Shown: one piece after another, positions 1 to 8,731 of the stretch
Layout: each line of letters opens with the position of its first letter
Numbering within the stretch: position 1 is the first letter of the stretch
Source: Mucilaginibacter pineti
GTDB taxonomy: Bacteria; Bacteroidota; Bacteroidia; Sphingobacteriales; Sphingobacteriaceae
DNA: 64,000 nucleotides
NCBI RefSeq assembly: GCF_900101875.1
Contig: NZ_FNAI01000011.1
Location: 62,001-126,000 of the forward strand
Direction of reading: 5' to 3'
Notes under the pieces: model-generated
What the model was told of the DNA's origin: nothing
The model's input: the letters and a program-made list of their open reading frames with translations, nothing else
Database searches by the model: none
Position numbers and translations under genes: made by a program

Positions 1-2
1 AA

Positions 3-1691
3 CTTAGCGAAACCCAGCTGATCTCCAGGATAGGCGGCTGGGATTTTTTTCCGGGAGAACAGAAACTGGTTTGGTCAGATGAAATATATGAGATTGCAGG
101 TATCCTGAAAGAAGACTTCAGGAAGCCCTTCGACCTTTACCTGGAACATATTTTTCCGGAAGATCGGGCGATGATGATCAACGCCCTCAATGATCTGATT
201 GCTAATGGCAAGCTGCTGGATGTAACGCACCGGATCACCGGTATTGACGGCAGTACACGATATATTCGGCAACTTGCCAAAATTGATTCAGGCAGTCCGG
301 AAACATTAAAAATTACCGGGTCGCTTCAGGATATTACCGAACTGAAAATGCTTAAGGAGGAAAGGGACAGGTACCAACTAAGTTTTGAGAGCACCCTGAA
401 CAGTATGAGCGACGCTTTTTTTGCGTTAAACCGGGAATTAATTATTATCCGGACGAATGAGGCATTCAGGATACTAACCGGTAGGGATAGCAACGATATT
501 ATTGGTCGTAGTATATTCGATTTGTTTTCCAAAGAGCAGAATGTTTTCTACCCGGTTTATCAAAAAGCGCTTGAAGACCGCGTCATTTGCGAAAAAGAAG
601 ATTATTCACTTGTATTAAATAAATGGATCAAACTGGCAGCCTATCCTACCGACGAAGGTGTCGCCGTATATTTCACTGATATTAGCGAACAAAGATCAAA
701 AGACGCCAGACTGAAAGAAGCAGTAGAAAGGTATGAATTAGTCGCTCAGGCAACACGGGATGTTGTTTATGACATGAATATGCTGCAGGACCACCTGATC
801 TACAATACCAGTCTTACACACCTTATCAACGTACTACCAGAAAACATCAAGTATAACCTTGAATGGTGGCGAGGGCTGATTCATCCGGATGACCTGGCAG
901 ATGTTGTGCGGGGCCAGGAGTTGATCATTAGGGAAGGAAGAACCAACTGGGAGTGTGAATACAGGCTGAATTGCGGAAACGGAATTTACAAATACATTAT
1001 CGATCAGGGGTACTTCGTTTATGATGAACAAAAAAGAGCAATTCGTCTGATTGGTGCGGTCAGAGATATTGATGCGCTGAAGCGCTCAGTTCATGAAAAC
1101 AGGCAGTTGGCAGATATGATTACCAGGGTCAATAATATGATCATCGTCACCGATCCCTACCGCAGGGTTAGATGGGTAAATAAAGCTTTTGAGGATATGA
1201 CAGGTTACAATCTCGGCGAGATTGGCGGCAAGGTACCGGCCGGTTTTTTAAGCGGACCCGAATCTTCTGAAGATATGTTAACCGCTCTCCGTGTCAAACA
1301 GGAGCTGCTAGAAGTTTTTTCACTCGACGTTATAATTTATACAAAAGAGCGCGTCCCATTATGGATATCTGCAGAGTTTACACCCTCGTATGATGAAAGT
1401 AAAAAGTTTCAGGGGTATGTGACCGTTTGCCAGAACATTACTTTCAGGAAAGAAAAAGAAGCGGAGACTAAACGGCAGCATGATTTGCTGCGAAAAATTG
1501 CATGGATGAGTTCACACGAGATCCGGCGTCCTGTCGCAACGATCCTGGGCCTAGTGGATCTCATGAACCAGGCAGAGGATGAGGCAGAAAGAAACGAAAT
1601 ACTTCCCCTGCTCAACAGGTGTGCAACCGAAATGGATCAGATGGTACACGAGATAAATAATGAGATAAAAAACGTTGAAGAATTACATTGA
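3..1691 (+). CDS. Multi-PAS sensor protein ending in a kinase dimerisation domain (5' partial)
   Basis: The frame is open to the window edge, so the N-terminus is missing; the upstream codons already read as a PAS_3-type fold (RIGGWDFFPGE, then WSDEIYEIAG). At least four PAS units follow one another, the last around DPYRRVRWVNKAFEDMTGY. They lead into a HisKA-like helix with the phospho-acceptor motif SSHEIRRPVATILG. The protein stops about 60 residues after that histidine, so there is no HATPase_c domain (no N, G1 or G2 boxes). It should be cytoplasmic and cannot autophosphorylate alone; it may be phosphorylated by a partner kinase or act as a decoy or scaffold. The downstream kinase at 1908 is a candidate partner (inference). 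Confidence 0.85.
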   Translation, partial: LSETQLISRIGGWDFFPGEQKLVWSDEIYEIAGILKEDFRKPFDLYLEHIFPEDRAMMINALNDLIANGKLLDVTHRITGIDGSTRYIRQLAKIDSGSPETLKITGSLQDITELKMLKEERDRYQLSFESTLNSMSDAFFALNRELIIIRTNEAFRILTGRDSNDIIGRSIFDLFSKEQNVFYPVYQKALEDRVICEKEDYSLVLNKWIKLAAYPTDEGVAVYFTDISEQRSKDARLKEAVERYELVAQATRDVVYDMNMLQDHLIYNTSLTHLINVLPENIKYNLEWWRGLIHPDDLADVVRGQELIIREGRTNWECEYRLNCGNGIYKYIIDQGYFVYDEQKRAIRLIGAVRDIDALKRSVHENRQLADMITRVNNMIIVTDPYRRVRWVNKAFEDMTGYNLGEIGGKVPAGFLSGPESSEDMLTALRVKQELLEVFSLDVIIYTKERVPLWISAEFTPSYDESKKFQGYVTVCQNITFRKEKEAETKRQHDLLRKIAWMSSHEIRRPVATILGLVDLMNQAEDEAERNEILPLLNRCATEMDQMVHEINNEIKNVEELH

Positions 1692-1907
1692 AGTTATTTC
1701 AAGACCAGCAAAGGGTTCTGCGCATTGAATAACCTTGATATGTAAAAGTAAACTTCTTAATTAAGTTCCAGTCAGTTACCGGAGCTGCGTCTTATAGGTA
1801 CCTGTGCTCGCAAAATTAAGGACGAATTGATGTAAGAAAAGAAGACAATTTTTAAATAATTCAAACCAGGGTGAGGATGTGCCTGTTATCTAACGGCAAT
1901 TACCACT

Positions 1908-3359
1908 ATGGAAACGAATTTAGAACGAGACGATTATAAAGACAAATTTAACGAGTGCGATACCCGTTTTGAGGCAGTATTCGGCCTGACCACTGCAGCC
2001 AGTAAGATCATCGACAGCGAATTAACGATCCTAAAGGTGAACGAAGCATTGACGGAACTGATGGGTTACAAAAGCGAGGAACTAGTTGGCACACGGATTA
2101 TGGATTATGCCTGCGAAGAAGATAAGGAGCACTGGCAAGAATTGCAGGAGGCCATGTGGAAAAAAGGCAAGCCTAACTTTAAGCTCGATGCCTGTATCAT
2201 TAAAAAGGATAAGACCGTTGCCTGGGTGCATGTTACGACCATCGCCTTTAAAGAGAACGGTGTAGCTTATGCTTATACGATACTGGATGATTTTACTGCA
2301 TGGAAAGCCTTGCAGGAAAGCGAACAGCGGCTTACGATGGCGCTGACGTACTCAAAAATGGCGGTGTGGGAACTGGACCTTGGTAACCGTTCGATCAGCC
2401 GTTCTGATGGCTTTGATCAGCTTTTCGGTTTAAGCGCAACCACCGATAGCTGGAACGAGGAAACCCTGCTCGCTGTATTTGTCCCTGATGACCGCGTAAA
2501 ACTAAAAGAAATGCTGGATAGCGTAAGACCCGGACAGCAGTTTGATTTCCAGGGCTGCATCCAGACACCAGCCGGGATCATTAAGTGGATCAACCTGCAG
2601 GGGCGCGCCGAAACTACATCGCAGGGAAAAGAACGTGTACTCGGCACGCTGTATGATATTACCAAGGACAAGCTGGCGGAAAGAGAAAAAGATGATTTTA
2701 TCAATATTGCCAGCCATGAGCTTAAAACACCGCTGACCGCATTAAAAAGTTCCCTGCAATTATTGGAACGCATGAAGGACGAACCTACGCGGGCGCTCCC
2801 AGCCTTATTGGTACAGGCTGGAAAAAGCATGAATAAAGTTACGGGCTTAGTCGATGACCTGCTTAATGCGGGCCGTATCTCCGGCGGGGAATTAGATCTG
2901 AAGAAGACACGATTCAATTTATCGAAAGCAATTGACGAGTGCTGCCTCCATGTGACTTCGGCAGGAGTTTTTCAGATCGTCACAGAAGGGGTAAAAGATG
3001 CACAAGTGGAAGCGGACTCTGAAAGGATACAGCGCGTAATCGTAAACCTGGTGAATAATGCCGTTAAATATGCAGCGCAATCCAGGGAGATTGTCATTCG
3101 TGTAGACGAGGAGCCAGGTATCGTTAAAGTGTCGGTGAGCGATAAAGGTCCGGGCATCGAAAAAGAAAAAGTTCCCTACTTATTTTATCGCTATTACCGC
3201 ACACATCAAAATAGTGGTCAGAATTCAGGTCTTGGCCTCGGATTGTATATTTCTGCCGAGATCATCAAAAAGCATGGCGGGAAGATTGGCGTTGACAGCC
3301 AGTTGGGCATCGGCAGTGCCTTCTGGTTTACATTGCCGGCTTTCAGCGAGAAGCATTAG
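1908..3359 (+). CDS. PAS-domain sensor histidine kinase
   Basis: A complete 483-residue soluble hybrid of two PAS domains (about residues 25-140 and 145-255), HisKA and HATPase_c. Visible motifs are the H box FINIASHELKTPLTALKSS, the N box VNLVNNAVKY, the G1 box VSDKGPGI and the G2 region SGLGLGLYISAEI. No transmembrane segment or receiver is present, so it senses a cytoplasmic signal and must hand phosphate to a separate regulator, none of which is adjacent. It lies 216 bp after the ATPase-less PAS protein on the same strand. The ATG at 1908 is chosen because the first PAS begins soon after it. Function as a kinase is secure; signal and target are unknown. Confidence 0.9.
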   Translation: METNLERDDYKDKFNECDTRFEAVFGLTTAASKIIDSELTILKVNEALTELMGYKSEELVGTRIMDYACEEDKEHWQELQEAMWKKGKPNFKLDACIIKKDKTVAWVHVTTIAFKENGVAYAYTILDDFTAWKALQESEQRLTMALTYSKMAVWELDLGNRSISRSDGFDQLFGLSATTDSWNEETLLAVFVPDDRVKLKEMLDSVRPGQQFDFQGCIQTPAGIIKWINLQGRAETTSQGKERVLGTLYDITKDKLAEREKDDFINIASHELKTPLTALKSSLQLLERMKDEPTRALPALLVQAGKSMNKVTGLVDDLLNAGRISGGELDLKKTRFNLSKAIDECCLHVTSAGVFQIVTEGVKDAQVEADSERIQRVIVNLVNNAVKYAAQSREIVIRVDEEPGIVKVSVSDKGPGIEKEKVPYLFYRYYRTHQNSGQNSGLGLGLYISAEIIKKHGGKIGVDSQLGIGSAFWFTLPAFSEKH

Positions 3360-3936
3360 TTTAAATTCAGGCAATTTGTGAGTGAGGGTGCCGTAGTTGA
3401 ATTGTAACCGGTGAAAACATTACTCGCCTATCGACCGTAGCCGAGTTACAACTGAATTCAATCTTAATGAACAGCCCGGGTGACGGCTCGAACTTATTTT
3501 TTCATCGATTAAAGATGACCATGTAGCCACAAAATCAATTTTAGTTGTTCTTTACTCAAACGTTAATTTACATAATATCACTCCAAAAAAAGATTGTATA
3601 GTTGTATCGTTAAATATATAAGACACGATAACTTACTTGTAATAGGCAAGTTATCATTTTTAAGCACTCCCTAAAAGAATCCTCGTTAAATCATCCAATC
3701 TAAAGAGAGGCTCTTGTAAGAAAATCCAATATTTAAATTAAACAATTTTCGTTAGGTGTTGTCGACCTGGTGTTCTTAATTAGTTTTTCGGTAGGGTGTC
3801 GGCCGAAAGTAGTCATCGATTCTTTTGGTACTAATCCAATTAGTGTTATTTTTATTATAAAAACAATAAGATCTTTCGGGGACAATCATGAGGCATCTTC
3901 GATTGCAACCCATTTACAACCCACCCAAAAACCGCT
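3360..3936. other. Gene-free spacer between convergent genes
   Basis: About 577 bp between the histidine kinase (plus) and transaldolase (minus). No convincing reading frame was seen; the one longer frame (from 3770) runs into the transaldolase 3' end antisense and looks like a shadow. The spacer holds one hairpin with a T-rich tail at 3627-3662, listed separately. The sequence is AT-rich and otherwise featureless to the eye. Confidence 0.6.
3627..3662 (+). terminator. Probable intrinsic terminator
   Basis: Inverted repeat GATAACTT...AAGTTATC (8 bp stem, about 13-nt loop) followed by ATTTTTAA on the plus strand. It sits 270 bp after the kinase stop, so it either ends a long 3' UTR or belongs to a small transcript starting inside the spacer. 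Energy was not computed. Confidence 0.5.
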
Positions 3937-5031
3937 CTACCCTTTTCTTTTTTCGGAGATGGCACTCAGCATCGTTTCAAAGGGCTGATTAAATTTTTTG
4001 ATGCCTTCCTCCTCTAATTGCTGCGCTACTTTCTCCAAGTCAATACCTGCATTTTTTAATTGACGCAATAGATTGCCCGCAATTTCCAAACCTGTCTCCA
4101 GCGTAGCGTTTACTACCCCATGGTCGCGGAATGCATTGATTGTTTCCAGTGGCGCGGTGTCGACCGTATCACGGCCAATGAGTGCTTCCACATATTTGGT
4201 ATCCCTAGAGGCGGGGTCTTTGCTGCTGGTGCTAGCCCAAAGTAACCGCTGCGGTTTGGCGCCGCGTTCCTCCAGTTTCTGCCAACGTTCACCGCTAAAA
4301 ACACGTTGATATATTTCATAAGCTTTTTTTGCTAAAGCGATAGCGGTTTCACCTTTGAGATCTTTCAATCCTTTTTCTTCCAGCATCGGATCTACCAGCA
4401 GATCAATACGGCTCAGGAAAAAACTGGCTACAGAGGCAAAATGATCAACAGGCTGATCATTTTGGAGCCGGTCCTCCAGTCCGGAAATATAAGCTTCAGT
4501 AACCGCTTCGTACCGCTCCAGCCCAAACAGTAATGTAACATTGATATTTAGCCCTTCACCAATCGCCTTGCGGATAGCGGGCAAACCCGGCAAGGTTCCG
4601 GGGATTTTAATCATAACGTTCTTCCGGTCTACTTTTTTCCATAGCTCCAGCGCCTGGGATATGGTGCCTTCGGTATCCAGCGCAAGCGCAGGCGAAACTT
4701 CCAGGCTGACATACCCATCGGCACCAACAACTTTATCATTATAAACGGGTTCAAAAATGTCCGCCGCCTTTTGAATGTCGCTAATCGCAAGTTCAAAGAA
4801 TAATTGTTCGTCAGTTAATTCGCTTTGACCGGGCCTTTTAATGTCATCATCATAATCTGCACTGGACGATATTGCCTTTTCAAAAATGGCCGGGTTGGAA
4901 GTAACTCCCCGGAGGCCATCTTCCTCGATCATTTGTTTTAGTTTCCCCGAGCGCATGATTTGGCGGTCAATAAAATCCAGCCAGATACTTTGCTTAAACT
5001 CATAGATTTGTTTTACTTTATTTTCAGCCAT
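3937..5031 (-). CDS. tal: Transaldolase
   Basis: A 364-residue transaldolase of the longer bacterial class. It moves a dihydroxyacetone unit between sedoheptulose-7-phosphate and glyceraldehyde-3-phosphate in the non-oxidative pentose phosphate pathway. Signature segments are the N-terminal GVTSNPAIFEKAI (residues 42-54) and the Schiff-base lysine in NVMIKIPGT (K142). DGYVSLEVSP precedes the lysine strand and LLWASTS follows it, both typical of the family. Full length, no defects seen. It is the last gene of a minus-strand run after the catalase and 53-aa genes, separated by 192 bp, so it may have its own promoter. Its presence beside catalase fits NADPH and carbon rerouting under oxidative stress (inference). 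Confidence 0.95.
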   Translation of the reverse strand: MAENKVKQIYEFKQSIWLDFIDRQIMRSGKLKQMIEEDGLRGVTSNPAIFEKAISSSADYDDDIKRPGQSELTDEQLFFELAISDIQKAADIFEPVYNDKVVGADGYVSLEVSPALALDTEGTISQALELWKKVDRKNVMIKIPGTLPGLPAIRKAIGEGLNINVTLLFGLERYEAVTEAYISGLEDRLQNDQPVDHFASVASFFLSRIDLLVDPMLEEKGLKDLKGETAIALAKKAYEIYQRVFSGERWQKLEERGAKPQRLLWASTSSKDPASRDTKYVEALIGRDTVDTAPLETINAFRDHGVVNATLETGLEIAGNLLRQLKNAGIDLEKVAQQLEEEGIKKFNQPFETMLSAISEKRKG

Positions 5032-5223
5032 GATCTTTTAATTTTAAATAGTGGTGTGCTGCTGCTTTATGCATTTCAGCAGCGGTCAGTAGCGCTGACC
5101 CCGTTATAAATCCATTGCGGAATGTCGAACCGGTAAGATACCCCCCACACCAATTTTTTATTTATAGCGAACCCTACCGGGTCCACCATAACTTATTACT
5201 AACATTGATTTGTTTTTAGATGA

Positions 5224-5385
5224 TTAGCCCGCGCTACTGTCGTCTGTCAGGTCGTCGGCCAGAAAAGTTTCGGTAGCGCCATCATCGAGTTTGACTACGA
5301 TCTTGTTGCCGATGGCATCTACGACTTCGCCTTTGCCTTGAGATGTGATCACGCGCTGGCCTTTCAGGAACAGGTGTTCATTCAT
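5224..5385 (-). CDS. Conserved 53-aa protein paired with Mn catalase (copy 1)
   Basis: The protein starts MNEHLFLKGQRVITSQGKG and ends in an acidic DLTDDSSAG tail. The ATG at 5385 is chosen over an upstream frame start because the paralogue at 62582 begins at the same residue. The pattern GQRV - GxGEV - I.VKLD.G - F...DL resembles a small SH3/Tudor-like beta barrel such as the tail of UvrD-type helicases (inference only; no family assigned). It lies 11 bp downstream of the Mn catalase and is almost certainly co-transcribed. Conservation of the pair in both copies argues the protein is real and functionally tied to the catalase. Confidence 0.85.
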   Translation of the reverse strand: MNEHLFLKGQRVITSQGKGEVVDAIGNKIVVKLDDGATETFLADDLTDDSSAG

Positions 5386-5396
5386 CGCTTTAAGTT

Positions 5397-6341
5397 TTAT
5401 TTCTCCTCTATTGCGTAAGTGCTCCACTGCGCTACGCCTTCCGGCTCGCTGTTCCTCACTTCAGCGCTTTTTACGGCGCTCATTTCTTTGTCGTGTTTTA
5501 GTGTCTCCTTCAGTTCTTTATCGAGCGCTTTGTCGGTTTGGGTCAGTCCCTGGGTCTCCTGGATATGTGCGACCGGGTCGGCGATATAGCTCCATTCTTT
5601 ACCCATGCCCGGCATTTCACCTTCGTTCCATGGGCCGCGGAAAGTCGTACCGTTCGACAGGTTGAAATATTGCTGGGTAAAGCGCGGGTCTGCGCCCAGT
5701 ACTGCCGGCGGGAAGTTGGGCTGGATATCGTTCAGCGCAGCCTCGAACATTTTATAGTGAGCCACTTCACGGGTCATCAGGAAAGACAACGATTCTTTTA
5801 CGTATGGATCATCCGTAAATTTCATGAGATGCTCGTACACCAGTTTGGCACGCGATTCGGAAGCCAGGTTACTACGCAGGTCCACGGTTAGGTCACCGTT
5901 AGAATGGATATAGGAAGCGCACCAGGGAATGCCCTGGCTGTTACGTGGGGTTACACCGCCGCCGGTAATAATGCCAAACTGCGGGTTGGCAATTAAGGCT
6001 TCGTGAATAATGCTTTCTTTAGCGCCTTTGCCGTTCATGACCTGCATAATTTCGCTTTGGTCGGCGGCGTCTTTCAGTTCGCTGTTGACGCCATTAAGCA
6101 GCATTTGGATCGTGGCACCCACAATCTCCAAATGGGAGAATTCCTCAGTGGCGATATCCATCAACATATCGTACTTATCTGGATGCGGCATCTTAGCGCC
6201 AAATGCTTGAGTAAAATACTGCATGGCCGCGGCCAGTTCGCCGTTTTCGCCGCCAAATTGTTCAAGCAGGAGGTTTGCAAAACGCGGATCAGGACGAGAA
6301 ACCCTGGCGTTAAATTGTAGGTCTTTTACATGGTGAAACAT
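5397..6341 (-). CDS. Manganese (non-haem) catalase, copy 1
   Basis: A 314-residue dimanganese catalase that disproportionates hydrogen peroxide to water and oxygen in the cytoplasm. The ferritin-like four-helix core carries the expected ligands: E35 in GENGELAAAM, E67 and H70 in ATEEFSHLEIV, a later glutamate in KLVYEHLMKF and a histidine in REVAHYKMFEAAL. The N-terminus MFHHVKDLQFNARVSRPDP is typical of the family. It is followed after 11 bp by the 53-aa gene. The first 82 residues are identical to the second copy at 61627, while codons differ at many synonymous sites; the C-terminal tail after about residue 265 is the most diverged part. Confidence 0.96.
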   Translation of the reverse strand: MFHHVKDLQFNARVSRPDPRFANLLLEQFGGENGELAAAMQYFTQAFGAKMPHPDKYDMLMDIATEEFSHLEIVGATIQMLLNGVNSELKDAADQSEIMQVMNGKGAKESIIHEALIANPQFGIITGGGVTPRNSQGIPWCASYIHSNGDLTVDLRSNLASESRAKLVYEHLMKFTDDPYVKESLSFLMTREVAHYKMFEAALNDIQPNFPPAVLGADPRFTQQYFNLSNGTTFRGPWNEGEMPGMGKEWSYIADPVAHIQETQGLTQTDKALDKELKETLKHDKEMSAVKSAEVRNSEPEGVAQWSTYAIEEK

Positions 6342-6432
6342 AAGGGTTGATTTTTTAAAGGTAATACAGTAATAACCTCAAATAGTGCCTGCCTGTTTCA
6401 ATATTTTGAAATTAATTTAATTAGAAATTAAA

Positions 6433-8028
6433 TTACAAATGTTGCCACACTGTGCCGTAAGTCGCCAGGTGATATATTCGGCCCTTGTAATTAAGCTCTT
6501 GAGGTTTGCGACTGAAATTATTTATAATCAATGCCTGCTTTCCGTTACTGCTGTAAAGCAGGGCGAGCACAGTATCCGGTGTTTTCAGAACCTGCCAGGC
6601 GCCATTATCAATCTCGGGAAAGGCCTGTCGTTGTTTAATAAGCGTACGGATTTTATGAAGCAAGGAAGTACTGTCTTTCGTTTCGGTTTGTACATTAACT
6701 TTTTGGTAGCCATATTCCGCGCTGCTGATCAGTGGCCGGAAAGGCTTTCCTTTGGTAAAACCACCGTTTACTGTACTGTCCCATTGCATCGGCGTGCGTA
6801 TAGCCAGCCTTTCTTTCAAACGCAGGTCTTCCCCCATCCCAATTTCTTCACCTTCGCGGATGACCGGAGTACCCGGCAAGGAGAACAAGAGACTGTAAGC
6901 AAGATTTATTTGTTTCGGGTCGCCCCCAAGCATGGTTGCTAACCGGCGACGGAGGCCACGCTTGTATAACTGCATATTGGTATCAGGTCCCATTTTTTGA
7001 TAGACTTGGTTCAGCTCATGTTTGCTAAGCCTGCCTAGGTCTATCTCGTCATGATTGCGCAGAAACCAGGCCCATTGTGCAATGCCCGGTTTAACCTGTG
7101 TTTGCGTTAATGCCTTTTTAAATTGACCGGCATCGCCGCTGGCCAGCGCTAAAAAAAGGTATTGGTTCGCATAAAAATTGAACATCATTTGTAGGCCCTC
7201 GTGATGGCCGGTAAAGTACTTTCCATTGTCTTGGGGATCAACATTCGCCTCCCCGAGTAGGACTGCCTGCGGGTTGTGTTTGCTGACAAATCCGGTTAGC
7301 TTATGAAGGATATTAAAATCGAATCGGGGCTTGGCAGCGTCCTTACGCGGGTCGTCGATAATAAAGGGTACCGCATCCAGCCGAAAGCCGTCCATCCCCT
7401 GATCCAGCCAGTAAGCCAATACCCGCTCCGCTTCCCTGACCACCGCCGGGTTCTGGTAATTCAAATCTGGCTCAAAATGATAAAAACGATGAAAAAAGTA
7501 TTGATGGGAAAGCGAATCCAGGTGCCAGCTATCTTTTTCAACAACCGGAAAACCCATCCCCTTATCCCAGTCAGACGGCCGCTCTTTTGACCAAAGGTAC
7601 CAATCCGGCTTTTGCCTGAACCAGGGGTGTTGAATAGATGTATGGTTGAGCACGATATCCATAATCACTTTTAAATGCCTGGCCTTCGCCTGCCGCATAA
7701 AAATCCTGAAGTCTGCTGCCGTACCTAGCTTAGCATCTATTGCGGTATAGTCGGTGATGTCATAGCCGTCATCTGCCAGTGGCGAGGGCTGGAAAGGCGC
7801 CAGCCAAATTGTATTTACACCTAGTGCGCTCAAATAATCAAGGCGGGAGATCAACCCTTTAAAATCGCCTTCACCATCGCCATTGCTGTCCTGAAAAGTC
7901 TTTACGTCCAGGTTATAAATAACGAGGTGCTTATACCAGGCGTTTACTTGCGCTTCCAGCGGCGGCTTTGGTTTGCAGGCGGAAAGCCCGGCTGAAATTC
8001 CCAATATCAAAAGCAATTTTCTCATCAT
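6433..8028 (-). CDS. GH13 alpha-amylase-family lipoprotein
   Basis: A 531-residue GH13 (beta/alpha)8-barrel enzyme with a lipoprotein signal: hydrophobic LLLILGISAGL followed by lipobox LSAC. It should be anchored in the outer or inner membrane facing the periplasm or surface. Catalytic motifs are the nucleophile Asp in DGFRLDAVPF, the acid Glu in LLGEANVDP and the transition-state Asp in FLRNHDEIDLG. The overall look is closest to trehalose-synthase/oligo-glucosidase-type GH13 enzymes (LAPFQPSPLADDGYDI), but the substrate cannot be fixed by eye. It starts 8 bp after a DUF421 gene, so it belongs to that operon, an unusual pairing. Two ATGs in tandem open the frame; the first is used here. Confidence 0.88.
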   Translation of the reverse strand: MMRKLLLILGISAGLSACKPKPPLEAQVNAWYKHLVIYNLDVKTFQDSNGDGEGDFKGLISRLDYLSALGVNTIWLAPFQPSPLADDGYDITDYTAIDAKLGTAADFRIFMRQAKARHLKVIMDIVLNHTSIQHPWFRQKPDWYLWSKERPSDWDKGMGFPVVEKDSWHLDSLSHQYFFHRFYHFEPDLNYQNPAVVREAERVLAYWLDQGMDGFRLDAVPFIIDDPRKDAAKPRFDFNILHKLTGFVSKHNPQAVLLGEANVDPQDNGKYFTGHHEGLQMMFNFYANQYLFLALASGDAGQFKKALTQTQVKPGIAQWAWFLRNHDEIDLGRLSKHELNQVYQKMGPDTNMQLYKRGLRRRLATMLGGDPKQINLAYSLLFSLPGTPVIREGEEIGMGEDLRLKERLAIRTPMQWDSTVNGGFTKGKPFRPLISSAEYGYQKVNVQTETKDSTSLLHKIRTLIKQRQAFPEIDNGAWQVLKTPDTVLALLYSSNGKQALIINNFSRKPQELNYKGRIYHLATYGTVWQHL

Positions 8029-8036
8029 TATGTTAT

Positions 8037-8726
8037 TTATTTAAAAGCCGCTTGCCATTCCGTATGGCGACAATGCGGGCAGGAGGTTGTCGGATCAATG
8101 GTTTTCGGTTGAAGTAAGCCACAACTAACACAGGCGTACTGAGTTACCGATCGGGTTAAGCGCTCACAAAATTCACGGTCCCAGCTGGGTAAGATCAACA
8201 ATCCCTCATTTGGCTCTTCGTTTTTGATTAGGGTAAACGCGCCGTTTGCTTCCATGTAAAAACGCTTGACGCTACCCAACTGCCGCACACCTGAACCCCG
8301 GAGTTCGGCCATCAGGCGTTCACGGGAAATGCGTACTTTTTTCAACACCTCGAGGTCAATCACCGCGTCGTTAACCAAAATATCCAGCTTGCCAATAGCG
8401 TAACGTTCGAATTTTTCGTTGCGGAAAGCAAACGCCGAGATCCAGCGCTCGATATACACCACTAAGAAAGCAATGATCACTGCCGGTAGAATACCCCGGT
8501 CTGCCGAGGTTAGCGGCGTACCTATGGCTGCGGCCAGCGAGACCATGGCCACCAACTCGTTTCGGGTGAGCAGTCCGCTCATGCGTTTCCCCATCATCCG
8601 CATAGCGAACATCAGCAGCAGGTAAATGATCGCTGCACGAATAATTAATTCGACATAGAAGCCGCCTGGTACTTCACCGAAAACGATGCGCTGCCAGTCT
8701 GCTAAATGTATCTCTTCTTTTTTCAT
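8037..8726 (-). CDS. DUF421 (YetF-like) membrane protein with C-terminal zinc ribbon
   Basis: A 229-residue protein. Three hydrophobic segments lie in the first 100 residues, followed by the soluble DUF421 fold containing GKLDILVNDAVIDLEVLKKVRISRERLMAELR. The C-terminus carries CVSCG and CPHC, two cysteine pairs that form a zinc-ribbon/rubredoxin-like knuckle not found in most YetF proteins. The start MKKEEIHLADWQR at 8726 is chosen by similarity to its neighbour, which begins MKKEDIRLYDWAR; it lies 5 bp after that gene's stop. It is a tandem paralogue of 8732-9415 and sits between that gene and the GH13 lipoprotein in one operon. Molecular function is unknown; membrane location is clear. Confidence 0.88.
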   Translation of the reverse strand: MKKEEIHLADWQRIVFGEVPGGFYVELIIRAAIIYLLLMFAMRMMGKRMSGLLTRNELVAMVSLAAAIGTPLTSADRGILPAVIIAFLVVYIERWISAFAFRNEKFERYAIGKLDILVNDAVIDLEVLKKVRISRERLMAELRGSGVRQLGSVKRFYMEANGAFTLIKNEEPNEGLLILPSWDREFCERLTRSVTQYACVSCGLLQPKTIDPTTSCPHCRHTEWQAAFK

Positions 8727-8731
8727 AGTGG

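Noticed and set aside
2417..2917. 166-aa minus-strand frame inside the PAS kinase at 1908
   Set aside because: Antisense shadow of a clear kinase gene; composition rich in Ser, Arg and Leu typical of such shadows.
3390..3470. Imperfect TTGTAAC/GTTACAA inverted repeat considered as an operator
   Set aside because: Only 7 bp match with a long spacer in AT-rich DNA; not distinguishable from chance.
3770..3988. 72-aa plus-strand frame in the spacer before transaldolase
   Set aside because: Overlaps the 3' end of tal antisense and has no protein-like composition or recognisable motif.
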